Assembly: GCA_023133395.1 (NCBI GenBank)
Contig: JAGLWO010000194.1
Span: 1 to 11,672, forward strand
DNA from: Candidatus Cloacimonadota bacterium
GTDB lineage: Bacteria > Cloacimonadota > Cloacimonadia > Cloacimonadales > TCS61
DNA length: 11,672 bases
Direction: 5' to 3'
The translations under genes and the position numbers were made by a program. The notes beneath the pieces were generated by a model. The model had not been told where the DNA came from and ran no database searches. It saw only the letters and a list, made by a program, of their open reading frames with translations. Positions 4,928 to 11,672 of this stretch are shown one piece after another. Numbering within the stretch: the first letter of the stretch is position 1; the number at the start of each line of letters is the position of its first letter.

Positions 4928-5413
4928 TTATTTCCTTTTAATTACAAAGCCTGTTACATTAATTTTGGGAATATATACAGAAGGATAACCATCTGCATTT
5001 CTATAGTGATTTACATCATAATTAATCTCAAAATTGATAATTGCATCACCACCCATCGATATAGATGTATCATAAGCAAGATCTAAAACTTCTTTATAAT
5101 TAATTTCTTCTATGTTCCATTTATAACGATAAACATCACTCAATCCTGCTTTTCTTGCCATCTCATTAACCTCGGATACAAGTATCTTTTCTAATACAGC
5201 TTCTGAACTTATAGAGAAATTTAATAAACCAATCGATTCATAATCTCCCTGGTATTTTTCTGGTGTAAACAAAAACCCTTTTTCTGTATATTCACGAAAA
5301 TCAATACCTTTTACAGACTTTGTTTTAGATATAAAAGTTAATGGTGTTTGGGGTGGTATAGCAGCACATCCAAATATCAAAATAATTAATAATAACATCA
5401 ATAACTTTCTCAT
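4928..5413 (-). CDS. Small lipoprotein with YbjQ/DUF74-like C-terminal part
   Basis: This 161-residue protein has a lipoprotein signal peptide. MRKLLMLLLIILIFGC ends in the lipobox I-F-G-C with Cys16 as the lipidation site, and the following residues (AAIPP) suggest an exported lipoprotein. The body has a KGFLFTPEKYQGDYESIGLL strand region, a helix rich in Glu and Ala, and a C-terminal segment MGGDAIINFEINYD then INVTGFVIKRK. That ending resembles the GADAVVxxxY...xGTAV pattern of the heavy-metal-binding/DUF74 (YbjQ) fold, but the likeness is weak. The role is unknown. The AGGAG site lies unusually far (about 11 nt) from the ATG. The gene stands alone, with a strong terminator downstream. Confidence 0.75.
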   Translation of the reverse strand: MRKLLMLLLIILIFGCAAIPPQTPLTFISKTKSVKGIDFREYTEKGFLFTPEKYQGDYESIGLLNFSISSEAVLEKILVSEVNEMARKAGLSDVYRYKWNIEEINYKEVLDLAYDTSISMGGDAIINFEINYDVNHYRNADGYPSVYIPKINVTGFVIKRK

Positions 5414-5544
5414 TTTTTCTTATTCTCCTTTTTTCTTTTTATAATTGAATCAAAAATACTGGTCACTGCATCACCATAAAGCCATATAGTGAAACTAACA
5501 ATTATGCTTAAAAGTTAAGAACTTAGCTTGTACTGAACCTTTTT

Positions 5545-6690
5545 TCATATCATTATTTTCAGGTCGATCAAGACCATGGTTTCATTTTTTATTGGCACTC
5601 TGAAAAGGTAATTATAATCGTTGTAAGAACCACCAAAGGCTAAGCTGAACGTTCTAAAAATGTTTTCAAAAGATAACTTCCAGGAATACCCGAGTAATGC
5701 TTCATCAAAAATACACTTTGAATATGATGAACCCCAATTTAAAGAAATATAAAAGTCTTTTTTATCGTAAACTGGTTCTCCAGTGTATTTATTCTTGAAG
5801 ACAAACAATGTCATATCCATTTGAGCATAACTCAGTTCGTTCCATTTGTCTTTCTTGTAAATATCCCAGAACAGATCGAACTTGAATGGTAGAAAGCTTA
5901 TTAACTTATCATTTTTATATTGGAATCCGGTCTGAACGGTTTTTGAATGTTTATAATAATTCAGTCCGAGTTCGAATTCTCCGTATCGCTTATTTTTAAG
6001 TTCTTTATCTATCTCAAACAGGTTTATTGAACTTTCTTTAAATTCATATAGTGTTCTTACTTCATATCCATAGGCAGTTCCATTCAAGAAAAGTTCTGCC
6101 TGTTCATCGTATGTTCTCCATTCCTTTATAGATGGTTCATCAAAGTAATGAATGCCGAAAACTTGGTTACCCAGATTATCTTTGATAACAAAAGGTGTTT
6201 GCTGGATCAAAGCACCGATAGTAACATCGATATCTTTATTAAATTCCGGATGCACAGCAATAATATATTTTCTGCTTTTCCAAGCATATAAATCACCATA
6301 TTCACCACTTGAAGAGCAGAGTTCAGGATGAATATTTTCATCGATCTGAAGGTCAATACCGTTTATAAATGCTAAGAAGCCAAACGATAAAGAATCTCTG
6401 GGCTGCCATTTCCAGTATAATGCCATATCCATTTGTATGGGACCAACTGTAATATCACCCAGGGTGGTGGGAATACTATAATCCATCTCGAATGTTTGTA
6501 CAGATCTGGCATCGAACAGGAACTTCGGTTCGTAATTATCTATTAAAGTATCATAATACCTGTATGTATCCATGATATTTATAGAAGTTTTTGCCATCCA
6601 TTCAAAACTGGAGGGGGTGATCTGGTTATTTTGTGCGAAAGATGAAAAAATAAAAAATGAAATTATGATAAGTGTAAAAATGAATTTCAT
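5545..6690 (-). CDS. Exported outer-membrane beta-barrel-like protein, unknown family
   Basis: This 381-residue protein starts with a signal peptide (MKFIFTLIIISFFIFSSFA, cleavage before Gln20). The mature chain has no transmembrane helices and many alternating aromatic/polar strands, such as GDITVGPIQMDMALYWKWQP, GEFELGLNYYKHSKTVQTGF and KDFYISLNWGSSYSKC, which suggest an outer-membrane barrel or a secreted beta-rich protein. No family is recognised. ATG 6690 is chosen because GGGAGGA precedes it at good spacing and the signal peptide begins there; an upstream in-frame TTG at 6711 would place non-signal residues first. The chain ends in a strand (MVLIDLKIMI). There is no clear terminator in the 131 bp that follow, which hold nothing else recognisable. 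Confidence 0.7.
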   Translation of the reverse strand: MKFIFTLIIISFFIFSSFAQNNQITPSSFEWMAKTSINIMDTYRYYDTLIDNYEPKFLFDARSVQTFEMDYSIPTTLGDITVGPIQMDMALYWKWQPRDSLSFGFLAFINGIDLQIDENIHPELCSSSGEYGDLYAWKSRKYIIAVHPEFNKDIDVTIGALIQQTPFVIKDNLGNQVFGIHYFDEPSIKEWRTYDEQAELFLNGTAYGYEVRTLYEFKESSINLFEIDKELKNKRYGEFELGLNYYKHSKTVQTGFQYKNDKLISFLPFKFDLFWDIYKKDKWNELSYAQMDMTLFVFKNKYTGEPVYDKKDFYISLNWGSSYSKCIFDEALLGYSWKLSFENIFRTFSLAFGGSYNDYNYLFRVPIKNETMVLIDLKIMI

Positions 6691-6796
6691 ATAATCCTCC
6701 CATGAAGGCAATTTCCTTCTTTTCCTTTGTTGTTCTCAACTCGATTGGGAATCTATTCTTTTTATATTTAATGGATTTCCACTTTTCATCCTTCTC

Positions 6797-6812
6797 CCCG
6801 AATACTTTCGGG
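6797..6812. repeat. CCCGAA hairpin
   Basis: CCCGAA (6797-6802) and TTCGGG (6807-6812) form a 6-bp stem with a TACT loop in the intergenic region upstream of the outer-membrane protein gene. It looks like a fragment of a dispersed palindromic repeat. No T-run follows. Confidence 0.4.
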
Positions 6813-6848
6813 ACTATGGAAAATGGATTGTAGGAATGATAAGAAAAA

Positions 6849-6876
6849 AACCCCCTTTAAATCCCCCTTACAAAGA
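6849..6876. repeat. C-tract repeat fragment (CCCCCTTTAAATCCCCC)
   Basis: A run of CCCCCTTTAAATCCCCC followed by TTACAAAG resembles one half of a dispersed repeat found in many bacterial genomes, whose translation reads KPPLNPPYK-like. The usual pairing G-tract arm is missing here, so it looks partial. It lies about 70 bp from repeat copy C. Confidence 0.45.
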
Positions 6877-6948
6877 GAGATCGATTCGTTGCTTCATCCG
6901 GTTGCCAAAAACTGAACTCAATGATAACCTAGTTTACAAGTTTAAGTT

Positions 6949-6984
6949 CCCTCTCCCGTTTGTGGGAGAGGGTCAGGGTGAGGG
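6949..6984 (-). repeat. Palindromic repeat copy C, touching a stop codon
   Basis: CCCTCTCCC (6949-6957) and GGGAGAGGG (6964-6972) form a perfect 9-bp hairpin, followed by TCAGGGTGAGGG up to 6984. On the minus strand this reads CCCTCACCCTGACCCTCTCCC-like from the base immediately after the TAA (6985-6987) of the 683-residue gene. That is the same placement as copy A after its upstream gene. Only the first hairpin of the two-hairpin element is present. Confidence 0.8.
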
Positions 6985-9036
6985 TTATTTAATCAGCAAC
7001 ATCTTCCTTATTTTATGATATTTCTCTGTTCTCATGTTATAGAAATACATTCCGCTGGCTACTGTTTTACCACTGTTATCCTTACCATTCCAGATAGTGA
7101 AATGAAAGCCAACGTTTTTATATTCATTCACCAGAGTGCGTATCTTCTCACCCTTAATGTTGAATATCTCAATTTTAACTCTACCTGCATCTTTCAGGGA
7201 GAAGTGTATTGTAGTTTCCGGGTTGAATGGATTGGGAATATTCTGGTTGAGCTTAGTAACTGCAGGGATTTGTATTTGTCCTGCTCCCACACCCTCCTCG
7301 ACATGAACCAGCCAGATTCTATCCACTGTGTACTCACCATCGGAAGCCACTACAAGCAGAGCGAAATCTCCCGGTTCGGTGAATTCATAAACTAAAGTAT
7401 TTGTGATTTCAGTTTGAGGTTCACCATTTACCTGCCAACTGTATGTAAGTTCGCTGTCTATATCTTCTACTTCGATCGAGAATGCGATTGTAGTATCTTC
7501 AACTACTGTAAATACAAGCGCAACGGGGAACCAGCTTATAAGAACCGGTGGATCATTCACAGGAGTAACTACAACATCCACACTATCTTCTGCAGTTGCC
7601 CTGGTAACATTATCATCTACTATAAAGGTTATAGTTTCAGTCCCGTTCCAGTCTGGTTCTGCAGTGAAAATAACTATAAAATTCGTGATGTCTATTTCAA
7701 TGCTGTCGTTTCCTGTAACTGTCAATGTGAGATCATCCAGGTCCACGTCATAGATATATTGTTCGAAATCCTCGATAAGGTATATATCTTCTTCAAAAGT
7801 AAATTCATCGGGAAGTACTATCGTGGGTGGATCATTAACTGAAATGCAGTAAACTGTGATTATTTCCGAAACCTGATCCCTGGTTCTGGATGAATTTATT
7901 CGATCTCTTTGAATGTAGGAATCACTTTCCGAAAGTTTCGTTGCAGAAGATAATCCCGGGTTTACGGAAAACGATATCCTATCAGAATTATCATCAACCG
8001 TAAAGGTGATATCTTCCGAACCGTGCCAATTAGGAACGTTGGAAGAAAACGTAACATCCCAATCAACCAGAGCAACATCGATGTTCACATTCCCAGCCCA
8101 GGTAAGGGTTAATTCTGCCATCGTGTTATCAATATCGGAAATATACTGGGTGAAATCATAGGTTTCCGATTCATCTTCCAGGAACGTGAAGTTTGCTGGA
8201 AAGTTGATAACAGGCGGGTCATTCACATTATCCACAGTTATTTCTACTTCATCGGAAACAGATTCCAAGCTGTCATCGGTTGCTGTAAAGGTTATCACTT
8301 CCATTCCAAACCAGTCGGGAGTAGGGGTTAAAGTTACTGAACCACCCGTAATATCGATACCGATATTTGTATTTCCGCTGTAAGAAAATGTAAGCTCATC
8401 TCCATAAACAATATCGACATCATCGAAAACAGTATTGAGATCTATGGAAGTATCAACTGTATCTTCATCAAAATAAAAATCTGCAATAGGACTAACAACA
8501 ACAGGAGCGTCATTCATATAAAGAACATAAACATTTACATCGACGGAAGCTATTGCTCTATCCATGTTGTCATTTGCTGTGAAGGTGAGAGTTTCCATGC
8601 CATTCCAATCTGGCGTGGCACTGAATGTAACCATAAAATCCTGGATATCTACCAGCACATCGGTATTTCCGCTAACGCTCAATGTTACGATATCTCCGTT
8701 TATATCATTAATAAACGGTGTAAAATCCACGATCAGATTTTCATCTTCAAGGAAGGTGAAATCATCCGGCAGAATAATGGTGGGTGCATCATTTGTAGGT
8801 TGCAGGAAACCGGGATAGTGCAGAAAACCCGTGCTGTTTACAACATCATTGGCAATTCCCAACATTGAATTCTCTTTAAGTTCAAAACCTACTGAACCCG
8901 GAGGAGATGCCTGGTTGGGATTCCCAGTGAGGAATCCGCGTTGAACCAGTGTGTAACTGGCACTGGATGGTGGGTCTGCAAAGCTATAAGAAAACAAAAG
9001 CAGGCAACTTAATAAGATCAATATTTTAATTTTCAT
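6985..9036 (-). CDS. Secreted cadherin/Ig-like repeat protein with FlgD-like sorting domain
   Basis: This 683-residue protein has a signal peptide (1-20, cleavage after SFA) and a Ser/Pro/Gly-rich N-terminal part. Four tandem domains follow at about 82-174, 175-271, 272-400 and 401-493. Each begins ND(A/P)P and contains FTFLEDE, a D-rich DVD/DIDN turn and a PDWNGMETLTFTA-type strand, as in tandem-95/cadherin-like repeats with Ca-binding acidic loops. A fifth, PKD-like domain spans 494-582. Residues 596-683 are a C-terminal sorting domain (IPNPFNPETT, NIKGEKIRTL, VASGMYFY, KMLLIK) used for type IX-type secretion and cell-surface anchoring in FCB bacteria. Repeat 3 is about 33 residues longer than its siblings because of an in-frame insertion near 356-390. 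AAGGAG precedes the ATG, and a leader hairpin lies further upstream. The likely role is adhesion or a structural surface protein. Confidence 0.9.
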   Translation of the reverse strand: MKIKILILLSCLLLFSYSFADPPSSASYTLVQRGFLTGNPNQASPPGSVGFELKENSMLGIANDVVNSTGFLHYPGFLQPTNDAPTIILPDDFTFLEDENLIVDFTPFINDINGDIVTLSVSGNTDVLVDIQDFMVTFSATPDWNGMETLTFTANDNMDRAIASVDVNVYVLYMNDAPVVVSPIADFYFDEDTVDTSIDLNTVFDDVDIVYGDELTFSYSGNTNIGIDITGGSVTLTPTPDWFGMEVITFTATDDSLESVSDEVEITVDNVNDPPVINFPANFTFLEDESETYDFTQYISDIDNTMAELTLTWAGNVNIDVALVDWDVTFSSNVPNWHGSEDITFTVDDNSDRISFSVNPGLSSATKLSESDSYIQRDRINSSRTRDQVSEIITVYCISVNDPPTIVLPDEFTFEEDIYLIEDFEQYIYDVDLDDLTLTVTGNDSIEIDITNFIVIFTAEPDWNGTETITFIVDDNVTRATAEDSVDVVVTPVNDPPVLISWFPVALVFTVVEDTTIAFSIEVEDIDSELTYSWQVNGEPQTEITNTLVYEFTEPGDFALLVVASDGEYTVDRIWLVHVEEGVGAGQIQIPAVTKLNQNIPNPFNPETTIHFSLKDAGRVKIEIFNIKGEKIRTLVNEYKNVGFHFTIWNGKDNSGKTVASGMYFYNMRTEKYHKIRKMLLIK
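7863..7971 (-). repeat. In-frame insertion with inverted-repeat ends inside Ig-like repeat 3
   Basis: TTTCCGAAAC (7863-7872) and GTTTACGGAAAA (7960-7971) are near inverted repeats, with one extra A in the right arm, flanking an interior that contains the palindrome ACTTTCCGAAAGT (7924-7936). The segment corresponds to the ~33 extra residues (SATKLSESDSYIQRDRINSS and flanks) of repeat 3, which sibling repeats lack. It keeps the frame open. The inner palindrome resembles the AAACTTC palindromes at 2439-2517. Confidence 0.5.
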
Positions 9037-9047
9037 AATTTCTCCTT

Positions 9048-9072
9048 TCTGACCACTTACGAGTGGTTCAGA
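9048..9072 (-). promoter_or_regulatory. Leader hairpin upstream of the Ig-like protein gene, copy 2
   Basis: On the minus strand TCTGA-A-CCACT-CGTA-AGTGG-TCAGA forms a 10-bp stem with one bulged A, the same stem as at 1533-1557, with only a loop base changed (25 of 26 bases identical including the flanking C). It ends next to the AAGGAG site of the 683-residue gene and lies in the 49-bp gap after the S74-domain gene. It has no T-run. Confidence 0.7.
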
Positions 9073-9085
9073 GTAGGTGGACTAT

Positions 9086-10279
9086 TTATTTCAATTCCGC
9101 AATTTGTTGTTTTAGCTCTTCTATCTGCTGTTGATGTTCTTCGTTTTGCATCTGTAGCTCTTTTATAGCTTCTATCAGCACCGGAATAAGACCGATATAA
9201 TTTATTCCTTTATATTCGATTTTTTCTACATCCCTTTCTGCTCCTTCGATGCCTTCATTTTTGTCGTAAGCATGAACATTGTCCACCACCAGCTCAGGAA
9301 TAATTTCTTCCAGTTCCTGGGCTATCAAACCGAATTGTTTCCCTTCAGGTAACACTAACTTATTTTCTTCTGCCATTTGTTTGAAATTAAAGGTATGCAC
9401 ATTCATTAGCTTTATTTTTGAAAGAGCATTTTTAAATGGCTGCACATTTTCTTTGAAGCGCTCATCGGAAGGATTGGTGAATGTTCCAGTAACATGTACA
9501 TTACCACTGAAATATCCAGCATAGCTAGTAATACCATATTCGGCATAACTATAAATTCCATAATTAGTACCCGAACCACCAGAAACATTACCATATACTC
9601 CATAATAGGCGCTACTTCCTTCTGGAATTACCATGCCAAAAACACCACACATACCCCCGATAAAATTACCACCATAAGCCATACCTGTACTAACCCCACA
9701 AACACCAGAATTGGATGAACCTAAGTAACCCCAATTACCGCTACTGTTATGTATACCATAAACACCATAATAAGATGAACCTAAATAGCCATAATTACTG
9801 TTGCTGTTTTGTTTACCATAAACACCATAACCCGTACCTGTATTTTCACCCTTGATAACGCTATTTGGCGAAGCAACATTTCCACTGAGATTGAGAGGAA
9901 CTTCTACCGTATATGATGTTTCGGCTTTAATGGAGTAAGGAACACTGGCTATAATTGTTCGAGGTGAAAGTGTTTCTCCACCCACAATTATTTCCAGCCA
10001 GCGGTCTGCGCCATCGAAAAGGGTTTCGGGGAATACAGTCACCGAACCGAGCAGTACATGGAAAATCCCATTTGAAATGGAAACATCCTGCGTTTCATTC
10101 CAAAGATAAGTTCCACCTGTTTCTACATCATAGATCAAAAAATTCACTGTGACCACTCCGTTCAGGTAATTGCCGTCACTATCAGCAAGCCTGCCCTGGT
10201 AGTCGATGGTTTGCGGTACATTCTGTGCCCAAAGGCACAATGAGATGAAAAGTAAAATGATGATAAATAAGTTTTTCAT
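9086..10279 (-). CDS. Secreted fibre-like protein with C-terminal peptidase S74 chaperone domain
   Basis: This 397-residue protein has a signal peptide (MKNLFIIILLFISLCLWA, 1-18), followed by a DYQGRLADSDGNYLNG beta-rich region (to about 145) common in secreted FCB proteins. A Gly/Tyr/Ser-rich repetitive stretch (about 145-258, YGVYG and GYLGSS units) comes next, and then an S74 intramolecular chaperone domain from Ser271. SDERFKENV carries the expected Ser271 and Lys276 (spacing +5), the self-cleavage dyad known from phage tail-spike chaperones, followed by FGLIAQELEEIIPELV and YIGLIPVLIEAIKELQ. A Gln/Glu coiled coil closes the protein (373-397). The family folds trimeric fibres and then cuts itself off. 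Unlike its neighbours it has no NPFNPET sorting domain. AGGAG lies 7 nt before the ATG. Confidence 0.9.
   Translation of the reverse strand: MKNLFIIILLFISLCLWAQNVPQTIDYQGRLADSDGNYLNGVVTVNFLIYDVETGGTYLWNETQDVSISNGIFHVLLGSVTVFPETLFDGADRWLEIIVGGETLSPRTIIASVPYSIKAETSYTVEVPLNLSGNVASPNSVIKGENTGTGYGVYGKQNSNSNYGYLGSSYYGVYGIHNSSGNWGYLGSSNSGVCGVSTGMAYGGNFIGGMCGVFGMVIPEGSSAYYGVYGNVSGGSGTNYGIYSYAEYGITSYAGYFSGNVHVTGTFTNPSDERFKENVQPFKNALSKIKLMNVHTFNFKQMAEENKLVLPEGKQFGLIAQELEEIIPELVVDNVHAYDKNEGIEGAERDVEKIEYKGINYIGLIPVLIEAIKELQMQNEEHQQQIEELKQQIAELK
9701..9830 (-). repeat. 60-bp tandem repeat in the S74-domain gene
   Basis: The segments at 9701-9760 and 9761-9820 align with an exact 60-bp period, and the next 10 bases continue the pattern. 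Each unit encodes 20 residues of the form GVYG(I/K)xNSxxNxGYLGSSx. Differences are scattered, so the duplication is not very recent. A third, degenerate unit may follow (GVCGVSTG). It probably extends the fibre shaft. Confidence 0.7.
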
Positions 10280-10308
10280 ATTAGTCTCCTTTTATAATTT
10301 ATTCGGAC

Positions 10309-10350
10309 AGCTCCAGCCTTCGTACAACTTCGGCTTGGCAGGCAGGAGCT
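10309..10350. repeat. AGCTCC/GGAGCT inverted repeat in intergenic DNA
   Basis: AGCTCC (10309-10314) pairs with GGAGCT (10345-10350), and the inner AGCC (10315-10318) can pair with GGCT (10332-10335) around TTCGTACAACTTC. The sequence is GC-richer than its surroundings. It lies 45-86 nt past the stop of the C25-like gene on the minus strand, but no T-run follows. It resembles REP-like intergenic debris more than a terminator. Confidence 0.45.
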
Positions 10351-10394
10351 ATCCCTACATTATTTTATTTTAATAATATTTATCCTTCATAGTT

Positions 10395-11672
10395 TCAACG
10401 AAGAAGGATCATTTTCTTTACTTTTTCGTAATGACCTGCATTTAGTTTATAAAAGTAGATACCAGTGGCAACTGGCTTATTCGCATTATCTCTGCTGTTC
10501 CAGGTAACAGAGTAATGTCCTGCATTCTGTTTTTCTGTTACAAGTGTTTTTACCAACTGTCCCTTAATATTGTAAATTTTAAGCTCTACATCACTGCTTT
10601 CTGGTATATGATAACTAATCATTGTTTCAGGATTGAATGGGTTGGGATAGTTCTGGAAGAGTCTTGCTCTGGCAATTTCTGCTGATGGGAGTAATGGTTC
10701 TTCAGCATTGGTTACTGTATGGCAACATGTGAAGATAACTTCCCTGGTTTCACCTATCACAAGATCAGGGTCTCCATCATTCCAGATATTAAGTAGAACG
10801 AAGTTATCTGTAACCACTGCATTATGAGCATTTGTGGAGATGATTTCAGGGTCAATAATATCAAATGCTGGTAATCCGAAAGCCGGGTTTCCTCCATAAT
10901 TCCAGGGATGACCATCTTCCAGAATTGTTATTTTGAATAATACAGTATCGCGATCTGCAGGACCGGGAGTTACTATAAATTCTTCGCTGTAAAATGGATC
11001 CCTCACAGGGAGCAATCTTGCTTCACCAGCCGGGTCACCATAGAATGCAAACTCGTCTCGTTCATAGGAAATATTTCCCTGGTCAACACCAGGTGTATTA
11101 TTGATCTGGTCAAAGAGTAATGATTGATTACTCAGAAATGAAGCTTCCGCATAAGTAAATTTATCCTGCTCGTGCCACAGGTATTCATGAACTCCCTTTC
11201 CATTATAACAATACCCGATAGTTACCAGATAGCCTGCATATTGATAAGCTCCGGCTGTATGAAACCAGGCTGGAACCATTGAATCCATATTCTGTATTTT
11301 TCCTATGAGACAGGTATAGGGGTTAAATACGATCTTGGGATTAATGGAATTCACGTCTACATTTGGTCCGGAGTAAGGGTCACCATATAATTGACCAGCA
11401 GATGATCTGAAGAATCCTTCCTGTCCAGAAGATGGATAATGACGCTGCCACTCATTATGGTTTCCATGTCCGGCAGTCATGAATAGATCGATTTCATTAG
11501 TATTAAGAAGGGCAACGAGTGTGTCTACACAGTCAGTGGGTCCAAAAAGTGTATCAATTTGCCCACTTTCGTACTTTACAACCATGTGATTGTATAAATG
11601 ACAGGCAAAGTAATAACCTTGTTGTGCATAGTTCAAAAGACTCCCGCAATCATTGAGTATTACGCTGGAAAT
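10395..11672 (-). CDS. C25-like (gingipain-type) cysteine peptidase with sorting domain, N-terminus outside window
   Basis: The minus-strand frame is open to the right edge, so the apparent TTG start at 11636 is not real; 425 C-terminal residues are visible. The clan CD pattern is present: a hydrophobic strand then His-Gly (IDLFMTAGHGNHNEW, His codon at 11466-11468), then a second strand ending in Cys (IVFNPYTCLIGKI, Cys codon at 11310-11312). After these come the WFHTAGAYQYAGYLVTIG stretch and FYGDPAGEARL, where C25 peptidases have a GDP motif. The His-Cys gap is wider than in gingipains, so activity is not certain. The last 88 residues are a FlgD-like sorting domain (NYPNPFNPET, NIKGQLVKTL, VATGIYFY, KKMILLR) that matches the one in the 683-residue protein. 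A secreted peptidase is likely. The next gene on the strand starts 115 bp downstream. Confidence 0.82.
   Translation of the reverse strand: MSSVILNDCGSLLNYAQQGYYFACHLYNHMVVKYESGQIDTLFGPTDCVDTLVALLNTNEIDLFMTAGHGNHNEWQRHYPSSGQEGFFRSSAGQLYGDPYSGPNVDVNSINPKIVFNPYTCLIGKIQNMDSMVPAWFHTAGAYQYAGYLVTIGYCYNGKGVHEYLWHEQDKFTYAEASFLSNQSLLFDQINNTPGVDQGNISYERDEFAFYGDPAGEARLLPVRDPFYSEEFIVTPGPADRDTVLFKITILEDGHPWNYGGNPAFGLPAFDIIDPEIISTNAHNAVVTDNFVLLNIWNDGDPDLVIGETREVIFTCCHTVTNAEEPLLPSAEIARARLFQNYPNPFNPETMISYHIPESSDVELKIYNIKGQLVKTLVTEKQNAGHYSVTWNSRDNANKPVATGIYFYKLNAGHYEKVKKMILLR

Noticed and set aside
6691..6711. Upstream TTG start for the outer-membrane protein gene
   Set aside because: It places MPSWEDY before the signal peptide, and its frame crosses the GGGAGGA site that serves ATG 6690.
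6836..7018. 60-residue plus-strand frame
   Set aside because: It is the translation of dispersed repeats (KPPLNPPYKE and PLPFVGEGQGEG), has no ribosome binding site and overlaps the end of a real gene.
7015..7842. Two plus-strand frames of 126 and 142 residues
   Set aside because: They are antisense to the Ig-like repeat gene, which has clear domain structure; their Cys/Tyr-rich composition is typical of reverse-strand shadows.
9701..9830. CRISPR-like spaced repeat
   Set aside because: The repeat is coding (20-residue fibre units with an uninterrupted frame), has only two full units and no spacers.
10309..10350. Rho-independent terminator of the C25-like gene
   Set aside because: The stem is interrupted and no T-run follows on the minus strand.

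Overview
The window looks like a chromosomal piece of an uncultured FCB-group bacterium, most likely Candidatus Cloacimonadota or a close relative. This is inferred from two secreted proteins that end in the FlgD-like sorting domain (NPFNPET, then a VASGMYFY or VATGIYFY motif, then a basic KKM-type tail), from the DYQGRL-type secreted protein with an S74 domain, and from the moderately AT-rich composition. No rRNA, tRNA, CRISPR array or recognisable transposase is visible.

Layout. Positions 1-2430 carry plus-strand genes: the 3' end of a probable LPP20-like lipoprotein gene, a DUF559 nuclease gene, yjbQ, and a beta-barrel outer-membrane protein gene. The DUF559 gene sits between two ~100 bp direct repeats, each made of two hairpins. 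The left repeat starts on the base after the upstream stop codon and ends just before the DUF559 start. The right repeat encodes the last 17 residues of DUF559 and ends just before the yjbQ start. Both repeats appear to supply the ribosome binding site of the next gene. A third, shorter copy touches the stop codon of a minus-strand gene at 6985.

Positions 2431-4860 form a very AT-rich accessory patch on the minus strand. It holds a proteasome-like Ntn-hydrolase gene with a 52-residue basic protein gene overlapping its stop (ATGA), and an 80-residue protein gene overlapping a DUF2335 two-TM membrane protein gene. The DUF2335 pair is bracketed by two homologous plus-strand gene tails, about 88% identical over 69 bp. 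Upstream of the Ntn-hydrolase gene lies a 24-codon signal-peptide-like ORF with a perfect ribosome binding site, followed by about 300 bp of near-featureless AT-rich DNA.

Positions 4860-11672 are minus-strand cell-envelope genes: a small lipoprotein with a strong terminator, an outer-membrane protein, and a run of three surface or secreted proteins. Those three are a C25-like (gingipain-type) cysteine peptidase cut by the window edge, a signal-peptide protein ending in an S74 intramolecular chaperone domain, and a 683-residue protein with cadherin/Ig-like repeats and a sorting domain. They probably act outside the outer membrane.

The most distinctive features are the repeat-DUF559-repeat unit, a 25-nt hairpin shared by the leaders of two unrelated exported-protein genes, the gene-tail-bracketed DUF2335 cassette beside the proteasome-like gene, and a ~33-residue in-frame insertion with inverted-repeat ends in one Ig-like repeat.
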